From Burhinus oedicnemus (Eukaryota; Chordata; Aves; Charadriiformes; Burhinidae): a stretch of 64,000 bases of DNA. Each line of letters begins with the position of its first letter. Within the stretch, counting starts at the first letter, position 1. The stretch is taken from positions 579,321 through 643,320 of the forward strand of contig VFFE01006842.1 of NCBI GenBank assembly GCA_008921705.1, written 5' to 3'. Shown here piece by piece: positions 24,580 through 35,690 of the stretch. Under the pieces are notes generated by a model, which was not told the DNA's origin, did not search any database, and was given only the letters and a program-made list of their open reading frames with translations. Made by a program: the position numbers and the translations under genes.

Positions 24580-25478
24580 TAGAACCATGGAATCATAGAA
24601 GAGTTTGCATTGGAAAGGACCTTTAAAGGTCATTTAGTCCAACCCCCCTGCAATGAGCAGGGACATCTTCAACTAGATCAGGTTGCTCAGAGCCCCATCC
24701 AACCTGACCTTGAATGTTTCCAGGGATGGCAATTCTACCACCTCTCTGGGCAACCAGTGCCAGTGTTTCACCACCCTCTGAGTAAAGAATTTATTCCTTA
24801 CATCTAGTCTAAATCTACCCTCTTTTAGTTTAAAGCCATTATCCCTTGTCCTATCGCAACAGACCCTTTTAAAAAGTTTGTCCCCATCTTTCCTGTAGGC
24901 CCCTTAAGTACTCAATGGCCACAATAAGGTCTCCCTGGAGCCTTCTCTTCTCCAGGCTGAACAACCCCAACTCTCTCAGCCTGTCCTCATAGGAGAGGTG
25001 CTCCAGCCCTCTGATCCTCCAGCGCTCCTCTGGACTTGCTCCAACAGGTCTATGTCCTTCTTATGTTGGGGCTCCAGAGCTGGACACAGTACTCCAGGCT
25101 GTGTCTCACCAGAGAGGAGCAGAGGGGCAGAATCACCTCCCTTGACCTGCTGGCCATGCTTCTTTTGAGGCAGCCCAGTATACAGTTGGCTTTCTGGACT
25201 GTGAGCGAACATCATTGGCTCATGTCCAGCTTTTCATCCACCAGTACCCACAAGTCCTTCTCAGCAGGGCTGCTCTCAATCCCTTCATCCCTCAGCCTGT
25301 ATTGATACTGGGGGTTGCCCTGACCCACGTGCAGGACCTTGCACTTGGCCTTGTTGAATCTCACAAGGTTCACACGGGCCCACTTCCCGAGCTTGTCCAT
25401 GTCTCTCTAGATGGCATCCCATCCCTCATATGTGTCAACCGCACTTGGTGTCATCTGCAAACTTGCTCAGGGTACACA
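24580..25478 (-). mobile_element. CR1 LINE, 5'-truncated, antisense
   Basis: A minus-strand CR1 running from the 3' end at 24580 ('aatcatagaa' tail remnant, then inverted 'gttggactaaatgacctttaa') through the 3' UTR and the ORF2 C-terminus to just past the RT catalytic box at about 25450. The 3' UTR 'ctgatctagttgaagatgtccc' type groups it with 56256-57787. Its ORF2 carries an in-frame TAG in the 'DAIQRD' block (inverted CTAGATGGC at 25407-25415), shared with the copies at 44.88 and 56.95 kb. Confidence 0.93.
24976..25460 (-). pseudogene. CR1 ORF2 remnant: RT catalytic box to C-terminus
   Basis: Inverted reading gives FADDTK at about 25435-25465, then the broken 'DAI-stop-RD' block, '[20 protein letters not shown]' and '[15 protein letters not shown]' (25212-25400), then frames with '[11 protein letters not shown]'. 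Several frameshifts separate the pieces. The catalytic aspartates are kept, but the element cannot encode an active enzyme: endonuclease and RT fingers are missing and a stop follows the catalytic box. Confidence 0.85.
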
Positions 25479-27714
25479 TTTGTTTTAACCCAACCCTTAC
25501 AGCTACATAACACAGGCTGTCATCTGTGTTTCACTTTCCTTTGGAGTCTTCTGGTTGTGATGAATTTGTTTTCTACCTCATCGTTCTGATTTGAGACCTG
25601 CATCAAATATTTTAAAGACAAAACCAGTTTACTTAAAAGGATATTAACTACTACACAAGTATGAAAACACAGTACAATTTGGGAAGAAAAATTGTCTTAA
25701 AAATCTATTGCCAATTTTGACCCTAATCATCAGCCTGATATTTTCATCAGGCTGATCAAAATATATCATCTGAATCAAAAATAATAATAATGACTGTACT
25801 TCTTAAAATAGCTTTGTGAGATGTCAAATGTTTTGACCATGTGATAATGAACAGTAAAACTGGGGAATAAACCATAACCCATTAGATGGTCAAATCTTCA
25901 TGTCACTGAGTAGCTTTGGAAGACTACTTCTTAATGATGCATTTAAGCTCTAGAAAAAATACAGTTTTATTCCTTTTAATGACCATGCAGTGCCTAGCAT
26001 TGATCGTCAGTATAAAGATATGTCAGGCCTCAGGCCGTCCTTGCATATCAGTCACCATGAATTCTGTTGAAGACATCAGTCATGAAACATTAACTTTTTA
26101 AGACAAAAATCAAACTTCACAGGCATCACAGCCAATGTGTGAACAAAGGAAATCAACAGCTGGGTTTGTTAAGGGAAAGCCATATGTATACATACAGACC
26201 ACTGACTTGTTCTCTTTTTTTCTCTTATTTTCTTATCCTCAAAATTCCAGTCTTCTTCTCCATACTGTCATTGGGTATGATCCTTAGGAATTCTACACAT
26301 TCAAAGCATTTTCGGGTAAAAAGGGAAAAACTATTTTTCATTGGAAGAAGTCCTATGATTTCCAATTGCCATAAAACGAGATATGTGTATGCCATTAAGT
26401 CAGACCCTAGGGAGACTGCAGAACACCCCCTTCTTTGCCTGAGCCTCCAGTGAGAAGCTTCTGGGTGCACAGAATGAATTTTTTGTACCTGGAAGAAGGT
26501 TCCTGCTCACTTTATCCACTGCAAATTACATGAGTTTCCCTTCAGAAAATAAAGTCACTGTTCTTTACTAGAGCTCATACACAGGAAAAGCTGTTCCTGG
26601 CTTTCCAGCTTCCAAACACTACTAATACCTGTGTTAGTATGCAATGTCACCATATGTAATCTGTCTAAATCTTGTCCTAGATTAAACAAGTAAGGAGCAG
26701 ATTGATGACTATACCACTACCATATTGATTTCAGCTGAAGTTTGTTGAGCTTGCTGCAATTCAGTATTAGGCATGAAGAGTGCCTTTCAAATATATCTTC
26801 AGTGTTGGTATACTTATCTAATTCCAGGAGCTGTACAATAAAAATAAATCTCAAACATGCTTCAGCTCACATATGTGTCAGCTTTATACCTAATGGTTTG
26901 GATGTTGACCTGAAGCTTCCCAGTATTAAAATTGCTTTGGGAGTCTTGTGCTGCCTGGTTGTGTTAAGAGATTCCCAGCACAGCTGTTTTCAATGTTGGA
27001 AGGAAGACCATTTCTGCCATTTTGGTGGCATGTTTATAATAAAAAAGACAAACGTTTTTAAGAAAAAAGTAAGTGTCATGGATATTTTGACATCTCTAAT
27101 AAACATACTTTTGAATTCCATTCTTGTACTGGGCAGAGATTCCTGTTTCTTTTAATGTGCCTATGGGAAAAGAAACATCATGGGTAGTATGGAAACAATG
27201 GGTTAAAGGAGCAATACTTGGACATCTGGAACGGGATACTGTTTTATTTGCAGGTCAAAAGCTGTGTGCCTTTTGAAACAGACTTTGAAAGTATTAATGT
27301 TAATGTAGCACAGATGTTATCTGTCTGTTTTTTAAAGAGTTTATATTTACAAATAAAAAGAGCCTGAAAAGTAGATTCAAAGTCAGGTCTGACAGACAGA
27401 CAGACAGAATAGATGATGATCAGAAATAGTTGGAATAGTGGAATGTCCTGAATCTAGATAGCTTACAGTTTCCTCTGCTTTCATGTTCTCATTTCACATG
27501 TAGCTACTTGTCATGCTTGTTTGCTCTCACACATGCTATGGGCTTAGAAGGATATTTGAATTGCAAAACTCCAAAGGAAATAAATCTGGGACGATCTTAA
27601 GGAAATAGTGACAATAACATGGACTGAAATTGGTGGTTTTGTTCTCTTATTTTACATAAGGATTAGGATTACTAAAGTGAAATCAGATAACCACCAGCTC
27701 AGGTAATTGTACAT
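25479..27714. other. Unique non-coding DNA
   Basis: No gene or transposon recognised. Several open frames of 60-137 codons (longest 26742-27155) are hydrophobic, T-rich and lack family features. A GACA tetranucleotide run of about four and a half units lies at 27391-27408. Confidence 0.5.
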
Positions 27715-29112
27715 TCTAGAAACTGAAGCATCTTCAAATGATCATCAAGCAAATACTACCTTTATCTTCAAGAAGGGCAAGAAAGACGACCCAGTGAACT
27801 ACAGACAGGTCATTCTCACCTCAGTCTCTGGGAAGATGATGGAGCAGCTAATACTGGAAACCATTTCCAAACTCATGAAGGACAAGGTGACTGGGAGCAA
27901 TCAGCATGTATTTATGAAGGGGAAATCATGCTTGATCCGCCTGATAGCTTTCTAAAACGAAATTACTGGCTCAGTGGATAAGGGCAGAGCAGTGGTTGTG
28001 TTTATTTTGACCTTAGTAGTGCTTTAAACACTTTCCCCCATAATATTCCCATACACAAACTGATGAAGTACAAGCTAGCTAATGGACAGTGAGATGGACA
28101 GAAAACTGCCTGAAATTGCAGGCCCAAAGGTCCAGCTGAAGGATGATCACTAGTAGTCCACCTGGGGGTTGGTACTGCAACCAGTCTTGTGTAACCTCTT
28201 CATTAATGACCTGGATGATGGTGCACAGTGAACCCTCGCGAAGCCTGCAGGTGATGCAAAAGTGGGAGGAGTAACTGGTAGACCAGATGGGCGTGCTGAC
28301 ATTCACAGGAACCACCACAGCCTGGAGAAATGGGCCAATACTGTTCATGGAGTTCAACAAAGGGAATTGCCAAGTCCTGCACCTTGGGAGGAATAACTAC
28401 ACACACTCGTGCAGGCTGGGGCTAACCAGCTGGAAAGAAGCTTTGCAGAGAAGGACCTGGAGGTCCTGCAGGAACAACAAGCTGATCACGTGCCAGCAAT
28501 GAGCCCTTGTGATGAAGAAGGCCAAAAGCATCCTGGGCCGCAGTAAACAGAACATTGCCAGCAAGTCAAGGGAGGTAAGTCCTGGCAAAACCCATCTGGA
28601 GTGCTAGGTCCAGTTCTGGACACTCCAGGACAAGAGAGACATAGGCACACTGGAGCAAGTCCAGCAATGACCAGGAAGATGATCAAGGTAGTCGAGCATC
28701 TGACCTACAAGAAGAGGCTGAGAGAGCTGTCACTGTTCAGCCTGGAGAAGAGAAGGCTCAGGGAGATCTCCTCAATGGGTAAATCTGATCAAGGAGAGTA
28801 AAGAAGACATAGCCTGTCTCATTAGTACCCAGTGATATAACAAGAAACAATGGGAACAAATATAAATACAGGAATCCAATAGAAACATAATAAGCCACTT
28901 TCTTTATCGGGAGGTTAGTCAGACACTGGAACTGGGTGCCCAGAGAGGTTGCTGCGTCTCCACCTTTAGTGATATTCAAAACCTGACTAGACACTGTCCT
29001 GGGCAACCTGCTCTGATTTAAACTGCTATGAGCAAAAGCATTGGACTGGAGGATCTCCAGAGGAACCTTCAAACCTCAGTTGTTCTGTGATTTTGTGCGA
29101 TTCTGTAATATA
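27715..29112 (+). mobile_element. CR1 LINE, degenerate, sense, 1.4 kb
   Basis: This aligns along its length with CR1 ORF2 from the RT fingers ('TFIFKKGKKDDPVNYRQVIL', about 27757) through 'NQHVFMKGKSCL' and a decayed palm to the C-terminal blocks ('EFNKGNCQVLHLG' near 28340) and a 3' UTR ending near 29112 ('ttctgtgattttgtgcgatt'). It is strongly diverged: the catalytic box near 28240-28265 reads roughly PAGDAK, so the FADD is lost, and there are many frame breaks. It belongs to an older subfamily than the 3.8, 24.6 and 52 kb copies. Confidence 0.88.
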
Positions 29113-31639
29113 ATACCTTTTTACATGGCAGCTTTTTCCTGTTCAACTGCAAGTGATATTGGGTTCTTTAACTAAATTAAAGATGAAATAATGACCTACT
29201 CAAAGGTTTGAGAAGCTCCTGCAGAATAAAAATATTCCAAATGATATTTCAAATTCAAAAGTGCTAAGTAGCTGGTGATTATATTTTTGAGATTGTGATT
29301 TTAATTGTCTTAGACGTTTATGAAAAATTGTCTTTGTTGATCTAAATCTGATGATTATGTTATAGCAAATAGTATTTCTGGGAATAATTATGCATTAGTT
29401 TTTATATCATGTATACAACTCAGGAAAATTGCTATTTGACTGCATTAGAATTTTTTTACTTTATGAAAAATATTGCTTTTCTAATTGTTTACTTGGTTTT
29501 CCTTTTGACTTCCAAATTTAACCTTGTTTACTGATACTGTTTTGTAGAGTGGTCTCTAATCACTGCAGAATTAAGTAGTTACCAAGCATCTCTTGAAATG
29601 CTAAAAATAACAGAAAACTCACAGGAATGTGAAAAGTGATAGACTTAAAGGCACAGCTGAAGCTGTGGAAGAAAGATGCAGATATTTGATATGGAACTTC
29701 CCTTTTTCTCCTCATCTTTTCATATTTCAGGAATCATTAATATTTTTTAGTGAAGTTTCTAAATAAGCAGAAAATGGAGTCCAGGGAACTTTGATTTCAT
29801 AAACGTCTTTGCACGATTGAGGTTGGCTCAGTCAAATTATCCCTACATATTAATGCTGTTAGACTTCTATATACACGTCTTTAAAGAGAATCATTGAAAT
29901 GTTTCTCACTTCAAAATGCGGCTATATTTTAGGGACTGAAGAGATCCCAACAATAACAGATTCTGTGGTGTTTAGAATTACCTAGGCAGTATCAAGCAAA
30001 CCAAAACAGTAACTCAATATTTGGACTGTGATTAAATTCTTTGTTCTTCTTTTTAAGGAAAAAAAGTTTTACAAAATCACTAAATTAATAACAGTCGTGT
30101 CCTGGAAGATAGGCACTCACATCTCCGATTCATCACTCTTCAAAGTTTATGAAGACTGTCAGCTGGGGAGTCAAATCTCAGGCTTAGTTTTCCTTCATGT
30201 ACTAGGAAAGATGCAAGCTTGCTAACAAAACCAGCATTAGCCTGAGATTACTTATATGGGTTTTGTTATTTGTGTGGTGTCCATAGTAAACTAGGTTATT
30301 TTCCCTGCTTTCTGTAAGTCAGACTCTGCTGTTACAAGCACAGTTCTACAGGTCCACTTGCAGTGTCCACGACAACTTTCTGCTGTACTTGTGTGGTGGA
30401 TTTATCTGTGCTTTCTGGCTCCAAAGCTGGCAGTCTCACACCTTTCTCAAGCCTTCAATGTGCTACGCAAAACTGTAAGTGTGTCTTTGCACAAATATGG
30501 ACTTCTTAAACTGTAGTGACTTCCATGACAGAATAGAAGCTCAAATTCCACAGCAATGGACAGATGGAAAATGGGAATGAACTTATATTAAACTCTTATT
30601 CTCCATATTGAAGGTTAAACATTTAGTATTTGTATTCTGGGCAGAGCATTTTCCTTCCATGTTAGATGATTAAAAACTGAAAAACAGAAAGATTATCTCC
30701 TCAGCATCAATGCTGAGGCATTTTTCCATTACCGTCATTACTTTAGTAGTGTTTTCATCACTGCTGATCGCAAAGTTTCATCTTTAAAATCTTTAGCATG
30801 CTTCACATATAATTTAAGGGATTAACAAAGAAGTTTGTAACTTATTCTGTCTTTTGGGGAATACAATACAGAAGAAAATTCCTGACAAAACACCAAAGTT
30901 TTCAGCTTGTGAAGCTCTATAGAAAGCTCTGTATCTATTGTTATGTATGAACATTCAGATTTTAATGATTTTGGTATGGGAACATTTTTTGTTTTACTCT
31001 TTTTATACAATGCTTAGCACAATATGGGGCTGGTCTATGAGTGGAGGTGTGGAGAAGGTGCTACTACCCGAGTAGCAAATAATAACCAAAAATAAGAGAC
31101 AATTAGAAAGGCTAATGGGATATCAGTAACTGAAGAACGTCATGGGTCTTACAAGAGAGAAGTCTTAGGTATGAATTATAATATTTGTTGTCTTTTTCTT
31201 TTAATAAACACATTCTCATATGTTAAGTCAAATCTGATTTGGATTTTGAGGGGGGAAAGTTGTTGTTGGGTTTTTAAATTTATTTAATTTTTTTTTTTTA
31301 ATCTAAGATAATTGTCTTGTTTCCCACCTGGAAAAGAATAGGAAAACATAACAATACAAAGAGATCACCTGAATTTAAGCAAGAGAAGTATTCTTATAAG
31401 ACAGGGAGTTACAGGTCACACGCATTCATGTGTCCACTCGCTAGTCTGTTTTCTCCCAGCTGTATCAGCTGATCTAAGAAAAGACATTACTTGCCTTACA
31501 TCTGAAGATGCAGGTATCTTACTAATGATGTAATACCAGATGCCTTTAGTAAGATGCTTAGTAAGATCACTGAAACACTACAGGAAAAAAATGATACTAA
31601 CTTAACAGAAACAGTCACGGAGTATCAGATCAGTGACAG
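29113..31639. other. Unique A+T-rich non-coding DNA
   Basis: No gene or repeat recognised, apart from T/A runs near 31275-31303. Confidence 0.5.
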
Positions 31640-32277
31640 TGTAGGAGACCGACAGAAAAACAAGATGTCTCAAAGTTTGCCTGCTGCCATACGTGATAAC
31701 AAAGGGGGTCCACGCTTGGTTATCAGAGCAACCAGACACTGTTTCTCATGGCTGTGCTATACCAAGTGCTGCCCAAATGACAAAGGCAGGGAAAGGGTCT
31801 CCTGTTTCTCATGACTGTGCAATACCAAGAGCTGCCCAAACGACAAAGGCAGGAAAAGCTTATATGGCGACCCTGTCAGAGGATGATATGTTGAGCAAAG
31901 GTGACCATAGCGCTGATGGGCCAAACTGCAAGTCGGGAGAGACTACAAACTAGTGCTGTGCCTTACCCCAACTGGGACCCTCACCACCGTCACGACTTGA
32001 GAATCACGGATCAATGGGACACTGCTGACTCCAGAGGACCGTCGGGATGCTGTGGGCCTGTGGTGGTGACTATACTCTTGCTGTGCTCCGTAATACTGCT
32101 TCTCCTTTCTACCTTTTCCCTACTTCAGCCTTTACTCTATCACTCATCTCAGTGTCTATTGCTCGGAAATAACAATAAAGCCCTAGTGAACGGCATTTGA
32201 CCTCATTTGTGTCTTAATCTCACGTTTGGAATTATTACGAACCCTCCCCAGAGCCTTAATCGGACCGGGACGTAACA
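31640..32277 (+). mobile_element. Complete solo LTR with perfect 5-bp target duplication
   Basis: The 638-bp element begins TGTAGGAG and ends CGTAACA (TGT...ACA ends). It is flanked on both sides by GACAG (31635-31639 and 32278-32282). A polyadenylation signal AATAAA lies at 32174-32179, about 100 bp before the end, as expected for an LTR R/U5 border. The presumed U3 contains a 63-bp tandem duplication (31740-31862). There are no internal retroviral genes. It is unrelated in sequence to the LTR family at 2998, 40439 and 51724. The intact target duplication and clean ends indicate a comparatively recent insertion. The length of the duplication suggests an ERVL-like or related group (inference). 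Confidence 0.88.
31740..31862 (+). repeat. 63-bp tandem duplication inside the LTR U3
   Basis: Copy 1 starts at 31740 and copy 2 at 31803, both opening TGTTTCTCATG and containing 'GACAAAGGCAGG'. They differ by a few substitutions. Tandem repeats in this position are typical of retroviral enhancer regions. Confidence 0.88.
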
Positions 32278-32807
32278 GACAGGAAAACAGAGTACCAAAA
32301 TCCTTGGTTAACATCTTGACAGTGAGGCAATTAATCAAACAAGATGGGCAAAGATATGTGACAATGCCCTTTTCAAACGGGATTGTAAATGCAAATACAA
32401 TTACCGTGTATAATGGTGACAAAAGGTAATTAAAGGTAGCTTTCTATACACTGCCAGTAAATTTTGGTCTAAGTGGTTTATGTCTTCCTCCTCAGTTATT
32501 TCTATTATTATTAAAAGATTCATGTTCTTTAAAAACATGAATCCAAATATTTGAAAGAATATATATATATATAAAAGAGAGGACAGCTAATGCAGATTTC
32601 TTTATATTATAAAACTAATCAGAACTAGAGTCCATTATCTGGCCCTGAGGCCACATATGTACTGCCAGAATCTTTTTCTTTCCAAAACAGGGTGCCTGCA
32701 TCCGAACTGCCCATGAGGCTGGTCCCTGAGTTGTGCTCATTTCTGAGCTATGGTCAAGCACTGTTCAAGAAGTAGTTTTGGCTGACAAACCCTGTGACCG
32801 CTGGACC
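32278..32807. other. Unique spacer with hairpin and AT microsatellite
   Basis: About 500 bp between the LTR and the long CR1. It contains a perfect hairpin (32517-32543) and a short (AT)n run near 32560-32573. No gene seen. Confidence 0.6.
32517..32543. repeat. Perfect 10-bp hairpin, 7-nt loop
   Basis: Arms GATTCATGTT (32517-32526) and AACATGAATC (32534-32543) are exact reverse complements around CTTTAAA. No T run follows and there is no transcript context. Confidence 0.85.
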
Positions 32808-33584
32808 ACTGACAAAGATGTTAAACAGCGTCAGTCCCAGTACCGAACCCTGAGGAACGCCACTTGTCACTGGTCTCCACTTGGACATTGAGCTGTTGAC
32901 CACAGCTCTTCGAGTGTGACCATCCAGCCAGTTCCTTATCCACTGAGTGGTCATCAAATCCATGTCTCTCCAATTAAGAGACAAGGATGTCCTGTGGGAC
33001 AGTGTCAAATTCTTTGCCCAAATCCAGGTAGAGGTTGCTTGCTCTTCCCTTATCCACCAATGCTGTAACGCTGTTGTAGAAGACCACCAAGTTTGTTAGG
33101 CATGGTTTGCCATTAGTGAAACCATGTTGCCTGCCACCAATCACCTTCTTATCTCCCATGTGCCTTACTATAGTTTCCAGGATGATCTGCTCCATGATCT
33201 TGCTGGGCACAGAGGTGAGACTGACTGGCCTGTAGTTCCCTGGGTCTTCTTTTTTACCCTTTTTAAAAATGGGGGCTATGTTTCCCCTCTTCCAGTCAGC
33301 AGGACTTCACTGGACTGCCACGACTTCTCAAATATGATGGATAGTGTCTTGGCAACTTCATCCCCCAGTTCCCTTAGGACTCATGGAGGAATCTCATCAT
33401 GTCCCATGGACTTGTACACCTTCAGGCTCCTTAGATGGTCTCAAACCCAATCTTCTCTTATGGTGGGTGGTTCTTTCTCCCAGTCCCTGCCTTTGCCTTC
33501 TGTAACTTGGGTGGTGTGGCTAGACCACTTGCTGGTGAAGACTGAGGCAAAAAAGTCATTTTGTACCTCAGCCTTCTCCATATC
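32808..33584 (-). pseudogene. CR1 ORF2 remnant: linker and reverse transcriptase fingers/palm
   Basis: Inverted reading continues ORF2 with TGA stops at 33441-33443 and 33381-33383 and a one-base deletion near 33290. Then come '[20 protein letters not shown]', '[18 protein letters not shown]' and '[20 protein letters not shown]' (32974-33210, first catalytic Asp block), and finally '[20 protein letters not shown]' before the break at 32808. The second catalytic aspartate pair lies beyond the break and is absent. Confidence 0.87.
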
Positions 33585-34900
33585 TCAGGTGACCAGGTCT
33601 CCCATTTCCTTCCAGAGAAGGTCCACATTTTCCCTCGTCTTCCTTTTATCACTGATATACCTATAGAAGCTTTTCTTATTGCCCCTGATGTCCCTGGCCA
33701 GATTTAACTCTATCTGGGCTTTAGCTTTCCTCACCTGATCCCTGGCTGCTCTGACAATTTCTCTGTATTCCTCCCAGGTCACTTGTCCTTGCTTCCGCGC
33801 TCTCCAGGCTTCCTTTTTCTGTTTGAGTTTGTTGAAAAGATCCTTGTTCATCCATGCAGGCTCTGTGGTGTTTTTGCCTGACTTCCTCTTTGTCGGGATG
33901 TATCGCTCCCGAGCTTGGATGAGGTGATCCTTGAATATGAACCAGCTTTCTTGGGCCCCTCTTCCTTCCAGGCCTTTATCCCATGGTACTCCATCAAGCA
34001 GATCCCTGAAGAGGCCAAAGCCTCCTCTCCTGAAGTCCGGGGTAGTGACCTTACTGCGTGCCCTCCTAACAACTCTAGGGATCTTGAGCTCCACCATTTC
34101 ATGATCACATTTCAGGCAGCCAACCCTTGAGCTTGACGTTCCCCATCAACTCCTCCTTGTTGGTGAGAACAAGGTCCAGCATGGCACCTCTCCTTGTTGG
34201 CTCCTCTGTCACTAAGAAAAAGGAAGTTATCATCAACGTCTTCGAGAACCTCCTGGATTGCTTATGCCCTGCTGTGTTGTCCTTCCAACAGATATCGGGG
34301 TGGTTGAAGTCCCCCATGAGGACCAGGGCTTGTGAACGTGAGGCTGCTCCTGTCTGTCTATAGAAGGCCTCGTCCACTCAGTCTTCCTGGTCAGGTGGCC
34401 TGTAGCAAATCCCTACTGTAACATCACTTGTCCCTACCTTCCCTTTAATCCTGACCCATAAGCTCTTGGTCAGCTTCTCATCCATCCCCAGGCAGAGCTC
34501 CATGCACTCCAGCTGGTTGTTGACATAGAGAGTGACACCTGCTCCTCATCTCCCCTGCCTGTCCTTCCTAATGAGCCTGTATCCTTCCATTCCGATACTC
34601 CAGTCATAAGAGCCATCTCACCATCTCCATGATGCCAATAAGATCATAGCCCTGCAGGCATGCACACATCTCTAACTCCTCTTGTTTATGCCCCATGCTA
34701 CATACATTTGTGTAGAGGCATTTAAGTTGGGTCCTCAATGAAGCTAACTTTCTGACTGGAGTGGCTGAAATTCCTTTGTGCTGCACTCCAGGTGCTCTCC
34801 TGCTCACCTGGGATCCTTCTCCAGGCTCTGGGCATCTATTGCTGGCACTGGCATCAACCTCGTAGGAGTGGGATGGATTGAGGTTCCCCTCCTCTGGCAA
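33585..34900 (-). pseudogene. CR1 ORF2 remnant: endonuclease domain
   Basis: The frame opens near 34900 ('MPEEGNLNPSHSYEVDASAS', then 'LKCLYTNVCSMGHKQEELE', the start of the APE-type endonuclease). It passes '[11 protein letters not shown]' (the GDFN metal/substrate block) at about 34305-34320, and continues 33585-34097 with '[20 protein letters not shown]' and 'YISDKRK'. Breaks: TGA at 34378-34380, a frameshift near 34105-34120 that destroys the 'SDH' catalytic histidine block ('GWLPEM' instead), and TGA at 33585-33587. The family enzyme nicks target DNA to prime reverse transcription; this copy cannot. Two of the stops coincide with stops in the 52-kb copy. Confidence 0.88.
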
Positions 34901-34902
34901 CT

Positions 34903-35638
34903 CTAGTTTAAGGCCCTTTTCACAAGCTTGGCAAGCCTTGGATGGAAGATGCTCTTCCTCTTCCCTGACATATGGACCCCATCAGCCCCAGTAGACCAGG
35001 TTTCGCAAAGTGAGTCCCACGGTCTAAGTAGCTGAACTCCTGGCTGTGACACCAGTCCTGTCACCATTTTTTGAGTCACCAGATTCAACTGGGCCTTTCA
35101 AAACCCTTCCCTTTGACCAGGAGGATTGATGAAAAAACTGCTTGTGCTCCAAAGTCCTTTACTGCTGCTCCCAGGGCTCTGTAATCCTTCTTGATACTCC
35201 TCAGACCACTCCTGGTGGTATCACTGGTCTCTCAGTGACTCCCTGATATGAGTCCCTAGTAAGGAGCACACCTCTCTAGGGTGCATCTGGTTGGCAAATG
35301 GATGCCTCCGTACCATTCAGAAGAGAGTCGCCTGCTACTATCACCCCTCTCTTTTTGTTCTTTGCACTTGTTGTTATACAGGGAGGAGGTCGCACTGCCT
35401 TACTCAGCTCCAGCATCTCTCCTGATGTGACTGGTCTTTCCTCTTCAGTCTGCAGAGCAGTGAAGCGGTTCTGCAAGGGCACCTCAGGCTTTGGGTCAGG
35501 TCTCTTCCTCCTGCTGGTCCTTGCCGTTGCAAACTTCCACTCTCCTGCATTGTCACCCCTCCTGTGTGTGCTGGTGGGGGGAAGTTTTTGGTTTGGCTGT
35601 GGGCTGTGGGTCCAACCAATCACAACTAATATTCTCAA
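34903..35638 (-). pseudogene. CR1 ORF1 remnant with esterase-like (SGNH/GDSL) motifs
   Basis: ORF1 of avian CR1 encodes an RNA-binding-type protein that contains an SGNH hydrolase-like (esterase) domain. Here 35276-35638 reads 'QNRFTALQTEEE' and then 'KKRGVIVAGDSLLNGTEA', holding the GDS nucleophile block (about 35324-35332). 34903-35088 holds the C-terminal 'GADGVHMSGKRK' block with the Asp-x-x-His pair (about 34972-34983) and 'RLAKLVKRALN'. The piece between them (34.9-35.27 kb) is full of stops and frame changes, and the N-terminus is missing, so no protein can be made. Directly upstream of ORF2 in the element, as expected. Confidence 0.8.
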
Positions 35639-35690
35639 GACCTGGTCTCCTTTCCTGATGCCTTTTCCTCAGATGCCCTCTCCCTTAAGA

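Larger units (their letters stand above)
32808..35690 (-). mobile_element. Long CR1 LINE, antisense, ORF1 to mid-RT, 3' end missing
   Basis: The longest CR1 here (about 2.9 kb). In its own direction it starts near 35690 within ORF1, passes through the ORF1 esterase region, the ORF2 endonuclease and the RT fingers and palm, and stops abruptly at about 32808 inside the palm, right after 'LFNIFVS'. No catalytic FADD, C-terminus, 3' UTR or tail is present. Loss of the 3' end is unusual, because LINE insertion normally truncates the 5' end, so a later deletion or rearrangement is implied. It is highly similar over about 1.8 kb to the oppositely oriented copy at 52370-55104. Confidence 0.92.

Noticed and set aside
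26742..27155. 137-codon plus-strand open frame
   Set aside because: No domain, no splice context, T-rich hydrophobic composition; expected by chance in 64 kb of A+T-rich DNA.
32517..32543. Hairpin as a transcription terminator or microRNA precursor
   Set aside because: The stem is only 10 bp, too short for a microRNA hairpin, and bacterial-type terminators do not apply in this genome.
33124..33666. 180-codon plus-strand open frame (and the similar minus-strand frame at 53325-53867)
   Set aside because: It is the complement of CR1 ORF2 in both places; the coding sense of the element is the other strand.
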